From Mytilisepta virgata (lineage: Eukaryota; Mollusca; Bivalvia; Mytilida; Mytilidae), in assembly GCA_028015205.1 (NCBI GenBank), contig JAPWFG010000025.1, positions 1,426,001 through 1,490,000 on the forward strand: a stretch of 64,000 nucleotides of DNA. Reading direction: 5' to 3'. The position numbers and the translations under genes were made by a program. Below the pieces are notes generated by a model. That model was not told the origin of the DNA, did not search any database, and worked only from the letters and a program-made list of their open reading frames with translations. Within the stretch, counting starts at the first letter, position 1, and each line of letters begins with the position of its first letter. Shown one piece after another: positions 1-8,910 of the stretch.

Positions 1-1364
1 AAAAGTGATAACACCAAACACCAAACCCTCTTAGAAGAACACAAAAGTATACAGAAATGAATAAGTACAATCTGTAACTGCATGTTATATAAATAAAACT
101 TGAAAAAATATAATAATAATAAGGAAGATCAAAACAGTTAAAATGCTGATATTAATTGTCGATTTGGTCGTCATGGGCTGTTTACAACGAAGGAATTAAA
201 ATGTTTTTGTCCAAAACAATTAATAGTTAAATATTACCTAGATGAGGTAAAAGTATACTACAAAACATTCACACGTGTCACACATTTTGGTTTTATGAAT
301 GCTGTGCAAAAAGCAAAATCACCTGTTTGCCAAAAATATTAACCATGCAATATTACGTTATTAATACATGATTGTTTCTGTATTGGCCTTGTTATTGGTC
401 AGACGCTTGCTGTATTTGCCTTTTTATTGGTCAGCTGCTTGATGTATTGACCTTAGGTGGAGCCGATTGTCAATATAGCTGGCCGAGGACCAATAACAAG
501 GCAAATACCGAGTAGAATTATCGCTTCAGTGTCAAGAATCACGTCAAGTTGCCATGCTTTGACGTCATTTTTCTTTCTTCAACCGAGTCAAGTTAATGAA
601 TCACATGATCATAACGTCATTAAATTATTAGGTCTGTTTTTAGGATGACGTCACGTTGCTGTAGATCAACGTCGTCTTTCTATGTCATTCTCGTCGGTTT
701 GATCAATAAAATGTTTCCAACGTTACTTATAGAAACCGCACAACTAACTACTGCATTACTTCCGCTAAAACAGTAATCTATTTGCTTAAAATGTCAGTGC
801 TTGAAAACAAAACGTACACATTGGTGATAAAAGGAATACTGGAAATTTGATTTCAGACTTTCTCAGGTTTGCCCTGACGCAAATACACAATGACATACTT
901 ATCATATAACAAAAATTCTATTATTTTATATTAACTGTGTGCAATTTCGAATCAAACCAATTAAAAATGAGACCAAATCAAAGCACGCTGCCTCAAATTG
1001 AATTAAAAACTGATAGATAATTGGTTTTCCCCTGTTTTTCCCTATTCTTGACGTGTTTAATCCGTCTGATAAAAATACTGTAAATTCAGAAATCATTGCG
1101 TGCATTTATTATTGCGATTTTGTCATTTTTTACCAAAATGCGATTTTAATTTTTGAAATATTGAGAAAAATCCCGCTTCATTCATATACAAATTTCGAAA
1201 ATACGAGTTTAAATTATTGCGATTACAACACTGCCGCATTTTTCGCAATAATAAAAACATCACAATAATTTCCGAATTAACAGTACATATTTTTAAACAC
1301 TTCCCGGTGATTAAATTTTTGCGTGGGAATTCCCGCCGTTATTTTACCTTTATTGGAAAGATAG
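1..1364. other. AT-rich intergenic DNA, no gene recognised
   Basis: No coding region is recognisable. The motif TTATTGGTCAG occurs twice, at 392 and 424, with a 32-bp period. The segment near 876-915 resembles 2629-2678 and is probably a dispersed repeat. Confidence 0.6.
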
Positions 1365-2072
1365 TAAAACGTATCACATAATACCGAAATTAATTTGATG
1401 CACTGTATAGCCATTTCAATAACTGACAACTCATCAGCAGTGCTCGAGATCAAAGTGTTGGAAAACCGGTTAAAGATAATATAGTGAATTAATAAGCACA
1501 ACCATTAAAATCCACAACAATTTAAAACAAACAGGAATCCAAAATAACTTAAGGGTTACCTCTGCATCAACAGGAAGAGCCTTAGAAATTTTTTATAATT
1601 TTATCAAATTTTGAACAAAAATTTAGATGCTTCGAGTAATGAATCGTGCCAGAACAAAAATTCTGGCTACTGGGCTGATAATGCCTCGGGAACTTACAGT
1701 CCTCCAGCAGTGACATAGACCCAGTGGTAGTAATAAAATGTATCACAAAATACCGAAATAAATTTGATGCAATGTATGGCCATTTTGTTGACTGACAACT
1801 CATCAGCAGTGCTGGAGATCAAAGTATTGGAAAACCGGTTAAAGATAACACAATGAATTAAGAAGCATAACCATTAAAATCCAAAACAGTTAAAACAAAC
1901 AGGAATCCAAAATAAGCTATGGCTTACCTCTGCACCAACAGGAAGAGCCGTAGAAATTTCTGATAATTTTGTCAAATTTTGAACAGAAAATTAAGAGGCA
2001 TTTGAGTAATGAATCACGCCAGTACAAAAATTCTAACTACAGTGCTGATAATGCCCTCGGGGACTTAAAACT
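1365..2072. repeat. Tandem duplication of a ~350-bp unit
   Basis: The segment starting at about 1365 recurs from about 1736, with the same order of landmarks: a CAACTCATCAGCAGTGCT core, AAAACCGGTTAAAGATAA, then CAGGAATCCAAAATAA. The copies are diverged by scattered substitutions and small indels. Short open frames in it are not conserved between the copies, so it is read as non-coding repeat. Confidence 0.85.
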
Positions 2073-2175
2073 AGAGAAGATCCGAAGTGTCATTCATGTA
2101 AACAAAATGCGTAGCAACGGCATTTTCTTGAGGTTTTTGTTGAATATCATAGGAGAAACAGATTATCCTTCAATG
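2073..2175 (+). repeat. Dispersed repeat fragment, second copy at 57990-58090
   Basis: The stretch around GTAGCAACGGCATTTTCTTG is found again in reverse orientation near 58035. The flanking bases also match, so this is a dispersed repeat. No function can be assigned. Confidence 0.7.
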
Positions 2176-2419
2176 TAATCGTGAGTTATACAATTTATCC
2201 ACCCTCGATAGTTAGATTTTAGATTTTAACACGCTCGCAAACGCTTGCGTGATGAAAAACACACATTTAACTATCTGGGGTGGAGAAAATCCATAACTCA
2301 CTCGTTCCTGAAGGAGAATCTATATATAAACATGTTTGAAATTGTTGTCCCGGGTGTTGATTTTGTCCGAACTCCGAAGGTTGTAAAAATCAATACAACC
2401 AAGGTTTAAGATTGATATT

Positions 2420-2600
2420 ATTGCCTCCTGGCTTTTTGTTTAGCCTCGTTACAGTTTGTAAATAACATATTATGGGTACCTGAAATCCTTTACAAAGCGT
2501 TCATTTGTTAATTGTTCTCTATTTCTGTCATTTGTTTTTAACAGACAAGGAGGTCTATTTAAAACAGTATTTCGTTAGTTTATGCGAGATAGCCGAAATC
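2420..2600. repeat. Paralogue of the empty insertion site of the giant palindrome
   Basis: This segment contains TTTAGCCTCGTTACAGTTTG uninterrupted. The same sequence is split by the 8.4-kb palindrome: the part up to AGCCTC lies at about 2961-2991 and the part from AGCCTC onward lies at 11403-11565. It therefore acts as an internal reference for the site before insertion, and it shows that the target was already a duplicated sequence. Confidence 0.85.
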
Positions 2601-2985
2601 TTTAATTTTTTACAAATTTTTTCGGTATGACGGTCTTGGCAAATACACAGTGAAATACTTATCATGTAACAAAAAAACTTGATTTAAAGATTAAATCTTT
2701 GGTATTCTAATTGCGAGATTAGTTATTCTGTTTATTACATTGAAATAGTTCATGTATTCAGAAGATTTAACGAGAAAATACAAGGGATGATGGTTTTTAT
2801 ACTACTACGCGTCGACCATTGTATAGCAACGTCGTTGGCGACGGCAATTGTTAATTCACTTCCTAGAGTGAAATATGACGTTGGAGTTCACTGGGTGAAT
2901 TATCGGATTTGATTTCACTCGGAAATCCCAGTACTTCACTACAGTCAATGTAATAATAAAAATTATTGCACCCTGGATTTTGGTT

Positions 2986-2991
2986 AGCCTC
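2986..2991. repeat. Left target-site duplication AGCCTC
   Basis: AGCCTC directly precedes the palindrome end AGTAGTATATATGCGG. An identical hexamer follows the other end at 11403. The uninterrupted paralogue at 2442 has a single AGCCTC, as expected for a 6-bp duplication made on insertion. Confidence 0.85.
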
Positions 2992-3025
2992 AGTAGTATA
3001 TATGCGGTTCTAAAGTCGCATTTGA

Positions 3026-3295
3026 GGAGGAGGTGCTGAGGAGGAGGTGCCGGAAGTGACGTCATCAGAACCGGAAGTCACGTGACCGGAACCGGAAGTA
3101 CCCGGTTTTCCCGCCATTTCTTTACGGAAGTGACGCAAGTCACGTGCTAGGACCCGGATGTGTGGTCTGCGCATGTTCAGGCGGAACCGGAAGTACTCGG
3201 AAATGGTTTTGCGCGCATGCGCAACCGGAAGTAGTGGATTTTTTCCATGATTTCTTTACGGAAGTGACGTAAGTCACGGACCAGGATGTGCCATG
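3026..3295. promoter_or_regulatory. GC-rich subterminal block with promoter-like motifs, left arm
   Basis: The block holds repeated CCGGAAGT (ETS-type), TGACGTCA or TGACGTAA (CRE-type), CACGTG (E-box) and GCGCATGCGC (NRF-1-type) motifs, in roughly two tandem units. These are motifs typical of CpG-rich animal promoters. Whether the block drives transcription is inference. Confidence 0.6.
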
Positions 3296-3593
3296 CTTGA
3301 CAAGATTGAATTATCTCCCTTTTCCCACACTTCTCGGTCGTCTCTGGATCTTTCATCGGTCTGATACCCTCACTGTTATGTCGAAGTCCGAGAGTATACG
3401 ATAGAAGCAAGAGATTATTGGATTATCTCCCTTTATCCCGCTCTTTTCATCTGCGGGTAATGTTTTCTGTGAGGACAAAAGGTAGGATTGGATTATGCCC
3501 CCTTACCTGCAAGTGATGCTGTTACCAATGGAGGGGTGTCCTTAGCAACCGCCTTAGCAACGGCGGTCCATTTCTATGATGCACTTCGTTTCT

Positions 3594-4290
3594 CTTCTCT
3601 TGCTCCATCCCGCTCCTCGCTGCTCTTCTCTTGCTCCGTGCTGCTCATCGCTGCTCTTCTCTTGCTCATCGCTGCTCATCACTGCTCATTGCTGCTCATC
3701 TCTTGCTCATCACTGCTCATTGCTGCTCATCTCTTGCTCATCGCTGCTCATCGCTGCTCATCGCTGCTCATCGCTGCTCATCTCTTGCTCATCGCTGCTC
3801 ATTGCTGCTCTTCTCTTGCTCATCGCTGCTCATTGCTGCTCTTCTCTTGCTCATCACTGCTCATTGCTGCTCATCTCTTGCTCATCGCTGTTCATTGCTG
3901 CTCATCTCTTGCTCATCGCCGCTCATTGCTGCTCATCTGTTGCTCATCGCTGCTAATTGCTGCTCTTCTCTTGCTCATTTCTGCTCATTGCTGCTCAGGA
4001 CCTTACTCGCGTGCTCATTTCGCTCCTGTTGCTTGTTGCTGTCCGTCATCGCTGCTCTTCTCTTGCTCATTGCTGCTCAATGCTACTCATCTGTTGCTCA
4101 TCGCTGCTCATTGCTGCTCTTCTCTTGCTCATCGCTGCTCATTGCTGCTCAGGACCTTACTCGCGTGCTCATTTCGCTCCTGTTGCTTGTTGCTGTTCGT
4201 CATCGCTGCTCTTCTCTTGCTCATCGCTCCTCTTATCTTGCTCTTTGCTGCTCATCGCTACTCAGGACCTTACACGCGTGCTCATTTCAG
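3594..4290. repeat. Outer minisatellite, left arm
   Basis: The array is built from 10- and 11-bp subunits: TCATCGCTGC, TCATTGCTGC and TCATCTCTTGC. These often combine into a 31-bp higher-order unit. A linker beginning CAGGACCTTACTCGCGTGCT is interspersed. Long open frames of 126-301 codons run through the array only because the unit lacks stops. Their predicted Leu/Cys/Ser-rich products are not considered genes. Confidence 0.95.
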
Positions 4291-4482
4291 TTTTAAGGCT
4301 ACTGCTGCTAGTGGTGGTCGATTGTCGTTATTCAAAGATTGGATCTGTGAGAGAGCACACGGTGGGTCACTCTGCATTTATCCAGGCTTGTGACTGGCTA
4401 TCATAAGATAGGCTGCATTAATCCTCCTCAATTTTTAAGGCCACTCTGCGTTTGTCCAGGCTTGTGACTGGCTATATATATG

Positions 4483-4938
4483 GCTCAAGACCTGCAATGA
4501 ACTTTGACCTGAGGGATACAAAAGAAGTCCATTAAAAAAATTATAATTGCACCATGATATATGGACCTACTGTAAAAAAACCAACCATGATAACTGAATA
4601 ACTAGTGTTGTTTTAAAGGCGTATTTACCTGAGACATTTGACATAGAAATATTGAAAGGATTAAACGAATAAAACCAAGAAAATTTTTATTCTACATGGA
4701 GAGCATGAAAGAGGTACATTTTACTTTGCGGATGGAGACTTTTTTACCATGGCTCGTGATTTCTCAAATTACGGAAAAAGTAGACTGACTTCACACCCCG
4801 AGATTTTAACTGGATATGTGCCATTGTATGGCGATCGTTTTGAGCCATCTCCCATGTTTCAACGAAACGTACAGACTTAATGGCACCCTATTATTTCATG
4901 ACTTCTGTAACAGGAAAACAATTGTGCGGCTTGACCCA
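4483..4938. other. Segment present only in the left arm
   Basis: In the right arm the sequences flanking this segment are joined directly near 8720-8735. Short TATATATG / CATATG similarity lies at the junction. Either the segment inserted in the left arm or it was deleted from the right arm by microhomology. No ORF of note is seen. Confidence 0.75.
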
Positions 4939-4974
4939 TATGTATAAACATATATAGGCTGCATTACCCTCCTT

Positions 4975-5057
4975 CCCTTTTTTTTAAATTTTTTTAAATT
5001 TTTTATTTTTTTTTTTATATATTTTTTTTTCTGTTTTTTTTTTTCTTTGTACCAATT
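4975..5057. other. T-rich (A-rich on the coding strand) run after ORF B, left arm
   Basis: A long run of T with a few A and C lies just downstream of the left ORF B stop. The matching A-rich run in the right arm is at 8610-8690. It could supply polyadenylation-type signals or reflect an old poly(A) tail. The sequence does not decide between these. Confidence 0.6.
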
Positions 5058-5633
5058 TCACATAGAGTCATTGCTGTCTTCAGCTGGTGGTGGGTCGTAG
5101 TCGTTCAATACACGATTAAGCAGATATTTTCGTTTTTCTACGGCGTATTCCCATGATTCTTTTGATTCGTAGTCTTCCTCTTCTCTCAAGCGTTTAGCCG
5201 TTTTCTTGATCTTTCTATGTACGGGGTCTTTATTCATGTCTTGATGCCAGGACAATAGTCCCAGGTAATGGTTTCGCATTTCGTCTCTGTATGTGTCAAA
5301 CATGTCTCGATATGCTGCCAAGCGTGCCTCGTCTTCTTCCATTCCGGCTTCGACAAGTTCGTTTACTTTCTGTGAGTATTCCGATTGATGTACTTGAAAT
5401 GTTTTATTAAAAATGTCTTCCCATGGAGACTGTTCGCATTGCTCTTTGGAGTCTTCGTTGGACTCCTGTTCACTACTTTGTTCGGATTCCTCGTTGTCGG
5501 CTTCTGTGGTGGTATCTGAGACTGAATCACTATAGTCTGTTGAATCCTTCTCCATACCGTGTGCATTCTTTTTGTGTCGCACTATGTTGAAGTTTCGCTT
5601 GGACTGGTATCCACATATGTCACAGGTATACAT
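5058..5633 (-). CDS. ORF B, left-arm copy: C2H2 zinc-finger protein, 191 aa
   Basis: The product starts with a single classical C2H2 finger (C4, C7, H20, H25; spacing C-X2-C-X12-H-X4-H). It continues with an acidic Ser/Glu/Asp-rich stretch at about residues 30-70 and a charged helix-rich C-terminal half. It differs from the right-arm copy (8034-8609) at three residues, roughly positions 54, 77 and 79. It lies 25 bp after the broken left ORF A. The family is not recognised beyond the zinc finger. A nucleic-acid-binding role is inferred from the finger. Confidence 0.7.
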   Translation of the reverse strand: MYTCDICGYQSKRNFNIVRHKKNAHGMEKDSTDYSDSVSDTTTEADNEESEQSSEQESNEDSKEQCEQSPWEDIFNKTFQVHQSEYSQKVNELVEAGMEEDEARLAAYRDMFDTYRDEMRNHYLGLLSWHQDMNKDPVHRKIKKTAKRLREEEDYESKESWEYAVEKRKYLLNRVLNDYDPPPAEDSNDSM

Positions 5634-5658
5634 TTAAGACGTCTTTCTTTCCTTGGAT

Positions 5659-6090
5659 TCAATAGTAGAATAGAGCTGCGGTCGTCCTGCAAGTGCTTAT
5701 ATTACCTACAGGTTCCTCAACGGCTTGTTGATTCATACACAAACGTTTGGCAAAGTATTCGTTTCGAGTATGTTGCAGTTCAGATTTCACTTTTCTGATG
5801 AGGTTTCTATTAAGTCTTGTCCACTCGTTGTCAATCCTTCTACACCCCTTGCAGACATTCATGTTTTTGTAGAATTCCGCAAAGCTCTTGTTCATTTGAC
5901 TCTTTGTACATTTCTTGTTTGGATCCACTTTGCTGGGTCCTCCACTTGTGTTGTCCAGCCGTTTGGTTCTCTCCACTTTGGTTGGAAGTATTTTCCTTTT
6001 CATTTCTGGTTTTGCTTTGGTCTTTGAAAGATCCACAGGTATTAAGTATCTACCAGGAAACAATAAACCGAAAGGCGTTTTCGACTCCAT
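5659..6090 (-). pseudogene. ORF A, left-arm copy, damaged (143 aa)
   Basis: This is the left-arm homologue of the 151-aa ORF at 7578-8033. Two lesions distinguish it. The second cysteine of the CX2C-X15-CX2C cluster is serine (residue 64). One extra T near 5672 shifts the frame after residue 139, so the last dozen residues are replaced and translation ends early. Several other substitutions occur, for example near residues 7, 11, 107-108 and 112. The lesions suggest this arm is decaying while the right arm stays intact. Confidence 0.7.
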
Positions 6091-6221
6091 TGGTACGTGT
6101 GTGTTGTTTGACGGTCTTCAAACAACTGACGAAATTAAACAAAACCTCTGAATATATTTTCGTTAAAAGCTTTCCATTGGCGGCATGGTGGCGAAGATTG
6201 TTTTTGTCTATTCATTCAGAC

Positions 6222-6475
6222 ACAGTTCGCTGCTCGTCATTGTAGTTTGCTGCTCATCATTGCTCATCTTTTGCTCCGCGCTGCTCATTGCTGCTCATCT
6301 CTTGCTCATCGCTGCTCATTGCTGCTCATCTCTTGCTCATCACTGCTCATTGCTGCTCATCGCTTGCTCATCGCTGCTCATTGCTGCTCATCTCTTGCTC
6401 TTTGCTGCTCATTGCTACTCAGGACCTTACTCGCGTGCTCATTTCGCTCCTGCTGCTTGTTGCTGCTGCTGCTGC
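6222..6475. repeat. Inner minisatellite, left arm
   Basis: The array has the same 10/11-bp TCATNGCTGC-type subunits as the outer array and ends in a short (TGC)n run. The right-arm partner is at 7250-7447. Open frames through it are repeat artefacts. Confidence 0.95.
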
Positions 6476-6652
6476 TGAGGAGGTGAAGGTGGGATTCTTA
6501 CTGTTTCGTTATGAGTCAATCTTGTTCCCGTTGATGTTACGATGGACATCCAAGATGGCTGCGGACATGTAACGCGGACCTGAAAGAGAGCACCCTCATG
6601 AAACAGAAATTTTAGAGTCTTTCCGGACGGAAACGAACGTTTCCGGATTTCA

Positions 6653-6789
6653 GTCCTAACCATAACCCTAACTCGAGTCCTAACCCCAACCCTAACTCTA
6701 ACCCTAACCCTAACTCTAACCCTAACCCTAACCCTAGTTCTAACCCTAATTTTAACTCTAACCCTAACCCTAGTGCTGCCTCTAACCCA
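6653..6789. repeat. Telomere-like CCCTAA repeats, left arm
   Basis: A degenerate 6-bp array of CCCTAA with CTCTAA, CCCTAG and CCCCAA variants. The inverse TTAGGG array lies at 6957-7074. TTAGGG is the animal telomere unit. The array is interstitial and part of the palindrome. Confidence 0.95.
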
Positions 6790-6840
6790 TATTGTAGGGC
6801 TGTCTCGTACTCCTACTCTAAGCGCTCATACCTCACGTCG

Positions 6841-6904
6841 TTGGATCACCTAAGCAAGCGTGACTGTTTGCCTCGTGTTTGTCAAGCTTGCACCAGTGAA
6901 CCAT
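6841..6904. other. Unpaired centre (64-bp loop) of the palindrome
   Basis: The left arm ends CACGTCG at 6840 and the right arm begins CGACGTG at 6905. The 64 bases between do not pair. The ORF A/B units on both sides are transcribed away from this centre. Confidence 0.85.
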
Positions 6905-6956
6905 CGACGTGAGGTATGAGCGCTTAGAGTAGGAATACGAGACAGCCCTACGATAT

Positions 6957-7074
6957 GGGTTAGAGGCAGCACTAGGGTTAGGGTTAGAGTTAAAATTAGG
7001 GTTAGAACTAGGGTTAGGGTTAGGGTTAGAGTTAGGGTTGGGGTTAGGACTCGAGTTAGGGTTATGGTTAGGAC
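6957..7074. repeat. Telomere-like TTAGGG repeats, right arm
   Basis: Degenerate TTAGGG array, inverse of 6653-6789. Reading across the centre gives CCCTAA, loop, TTAGGG, which is the opposite of the order made by a telomere end-to-end fusion. Confidence 0.95.
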
Positions 7075-7249
7075 TGAAATCCGGAAACGTGCGTTTCCGT
7101 CCGGAAAGACTCTAAAATTTCTGTTTCATGAGGGTGCTCTCTTTCAGGTCCGCTTTACATGTCCGCAGCCATCTTGGATGTCCATCGTAACATCAACGGG
7201 AACAAGATTGACTCATAACGAAACAGTAAGAATCCCACCTTCACCTCCT

Positions 7250-7447
7250 CAGCAGCAGTAGCAGCAGCAACAAGCAGCAGGAGCGAAATGAGCACGCGAG
7301 TAAGGTCCTGAGTAGCAATTAGCAGCAGAGAGCAAGAGATGAGCAGCAATGAGCAGCGATGAGCAAGAGATGAGCAGCAATGAGCAGCGCGGAGCAAAAG
7401 ATGAGCAATGATGAGCAGCAAACTACAATGACGAGCAGCGAACTGTG
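7250..7447. repeat. Inner minisatellite, right arm
   Basis: Inverse counterpart of 6222-6475, with GAGCAGCAAT and GAGCAGCGAT subunits and a CAG-rich start. It is somewhat shorter than the left-arm array. Confidence 0.95.
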
Positions 7448-7577
7448 TCTGAATGAATAGACAAAATTAATCTTCGCCACCATGACGCCAATGGAAAGCT
7501 TTTAACGAAAATATATTCAGAGGTTTTGTTTAATTTCGTCAGTTGTTTGAAGACCGTCAAACAACACACACGTACCA

Positions 7578-8033
7578 ATGGAGTCGAAAACGCCTCTCGG
7601 TTTATTGGTTCCTGGTAGATACTTAATACCTGTGGATCTTTCAAAGACCAAAGCAAAACCAGAAATGAAAAGGAAAATACTTCCAACCAAAGTGGAGAGA
7701 ACCAAACGGCTGGACAACACAAGTGGAGGACCCAGCAAAGTGGATCCAAACAAGAAATGTACAAAGTGTCAAATGAACAAGAGCTTTGCGGAATTCTACA
7801 AAAACATGAATGTCTGCAAGGGGTGTAGAAGGATTGACAACGAGTGGACAAGACTTAATAGAAACCTCATCAGAAAAGTGAAATCTGAACTGCAACAATC
7901 TCGAAACGAATTCTTTGCCAAACGTTTGTGTATGAATCAACAAGCCGTTGAGGAACCTGTAGGTAATATAAGCACTTGCAGGACGACCGCAGCTCATTCT
8001 ACTATTGAATCCAAGGAAAGAAAGACGTCTTAA
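7578..8033 (+). CDS. ORF A, right-arm copy: small zinc-binding protein, 151 aa
   Basis: The intact reading frame starts at an ATG in the context ACCAATGG. A basic N-terminal half is followed by four cysteines at residues 61, 64, 80 and 83 (CX2C-X15-CX2C). The segment between them resembles the CxxC...FYK...CKxC zinc ribbons seen next to some nucleases. The stop TAA is immediately followed, in the same frame, by the ATG of ORF B, so the two ORFs abut as TAAATG. The antisense 142-aa frame is a shadow. The function is not recognised. Nucleic-acid binding is inferred from the Cys cluster and basic charge. It could be element-encoded or captured cargo. Confidence 0.7.
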   Translation: MESKTPLGLLVPGRYLIPVDLSKTKAKPEMKRKILPTKVERTKRLDNTSGGPSKVDPNKKCTKCQMNKSFAEFYKNMNVCKGCRRIDNEWTRLNRNLIRKVKSELQQSRNEFFAKRLCMNQQAVEEPVGNISTCRTTAAHSTIESKERKTS

Positions 8034-8609
8034 ATGTATACCTGTGACATATGTGGATACCAGTCCAAGCGAAACTTCAACATAGTGCGACACAAAAAGA
8101 ATGCACACGGTATGGAGAAGGATTCAACAGACTATAGTGATTCAGTCTCAGATACCACCACAGAAGCCGACAACGAGGAATCCGAACAAAGTAGTAAACA
8201 GGAGTCCAACGAAGACTCCAAAGAGCAATGCGAACAGTCTCCATGGGAAGACATTTTGAATAGAACATTTCAAGTACATCAATCGGAATACTCACAGAAA
8301 GTAAACGAACTTGTCGAAGCCGGAATGGAAGAAGACGAGGCACGCTTGGCAGCATATCGAGACATGTTTGACACATACAGAGACGAAATGCGAAACCATT
8401 ACCTCGGACTATTGTCCTGGCATCAAGACATGAATAAAGACCCCGTACATAGAAAGATCAAGAAAACGGCTAAACGCTTGAGAGAAGAGGAAGACTACGA
8501 ATCAAAAGAATCATGGGAATATGCCGTAGAAAAACGGAAATATCTGCTTAATCGTGTATTGAACGACTACGACCCACCACCAGCTGAAGACAGCAATGAC
8601 TCTATGTGA
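8034..8609 (+). CDS. ORF B, right-arm copy: C2H2 zinc-finger protein, 191 aa
   Basis: The frame is intact and nearly identical to the left-arm ORF B. A C2H2 finger occupies residues 4-25, then comes an acidic Ser/Glu-rich region, then a charged helical C-terminal half containing a Trp-Glu-Tyr-rich segment. It starts directly after the ORF A stop and in the same frame. Loss or suppression of that one TAA would give a single protein of about 343 residues with both zinc modules. Both arms carry the TAA, so it predates the divergence of the arms. An A-rich run follows the stop. The product is not recognised. Confidence 0.75.
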   Translation: MYTCDICGYQSKRNFNIVRHKKNAHGMEKDSTDYSDSVSDTTTEADNEESEQSSKQESNEDSKEQCEQSPWEDILNRTFQVHQSEYSQKVNELVEAGMEEDEARLAAYRDMFDTYRDEMRNHYLGLLSWHQDMNKDPVHRKIKKTAKRLREEEDYESKESWEYAVEKRKYLLNRVLNDYDPPPAEDSNDSM

Positions 8610-8910
8610 AATTGGTACAAAGAAAAAAACAGGAAAACAAATATATAAAAAAAAAATTTAAAATTTAAAAAAATTAAAAAAAAAGGGAAGGAGGGTAATG
8701 CAGCCTATATATGTTTATACATATATATAGCCAGTCACAAGCCTGGAAAAATGCAGAGTGGCCTTAAAAAATTCAGGAGGATTAATGCAGCCTATCTTAT
8801 GATAGCCAGTCACAAGCCTAGATAAATGCAGAGTGACCCACCGTGTGCTCTCTCACAGATCCAATCTTTAACGACAATCGACCACCACTAGCAGCAGTAG
8901 CCTTAAAACT
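8610..8910. other. A-rich run and linker, right arm
   Basis: An A-rich run follows ORF B. It is followed by a linker with CCAGTCACAAGCCT repeated at 8732 and 8804, inverse to 4290-4480 and 4940-5050 of the left arm. No ORF is supported. Confidence 0.7.

Noticed and set aside
3594..4290. CRISPR-like array
   Set aside because: The repeats are contiguous 10/11-bp subunits without unique spacers, in an animal genome, with no cas genes.
3488..4406. Overlapping long frames of 126-301 codons rich in Leu, Cys, Ser, Ala and His
   Set aside because: They run through a minisatellite whose unit has no stop codon. Frames are open in parallel and rotate with the 31-bp unit. The same applies at 6185-6572, 7155-7421 and 8818-10711.
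5817..6245. 142-codon plus-strand frame, and its twin at 7423-7851 on the minus strand
   Set aside because: These are antisense shadows of ORF A. Their similarity to each other only reflects the palindrome.
6653..7074. Telomere-telomere fusion scar
   Set aside because: A fusion would read TTAGGG then CCCTAA. Here the order is CCCTAA, loop, TTAGGG, and the arrays are part of a much larger palindrome.
6439..7261. Short frames at 6439-6663 (minus) and 7064-7261 (plus) conserved in both arms
   Set aside because: They begin inside the telomere-like repeats and end in the CAG-rich start of the minisatellite. Conservation is expected from arm identity, so coding is not supported, although it cannot be excluded.
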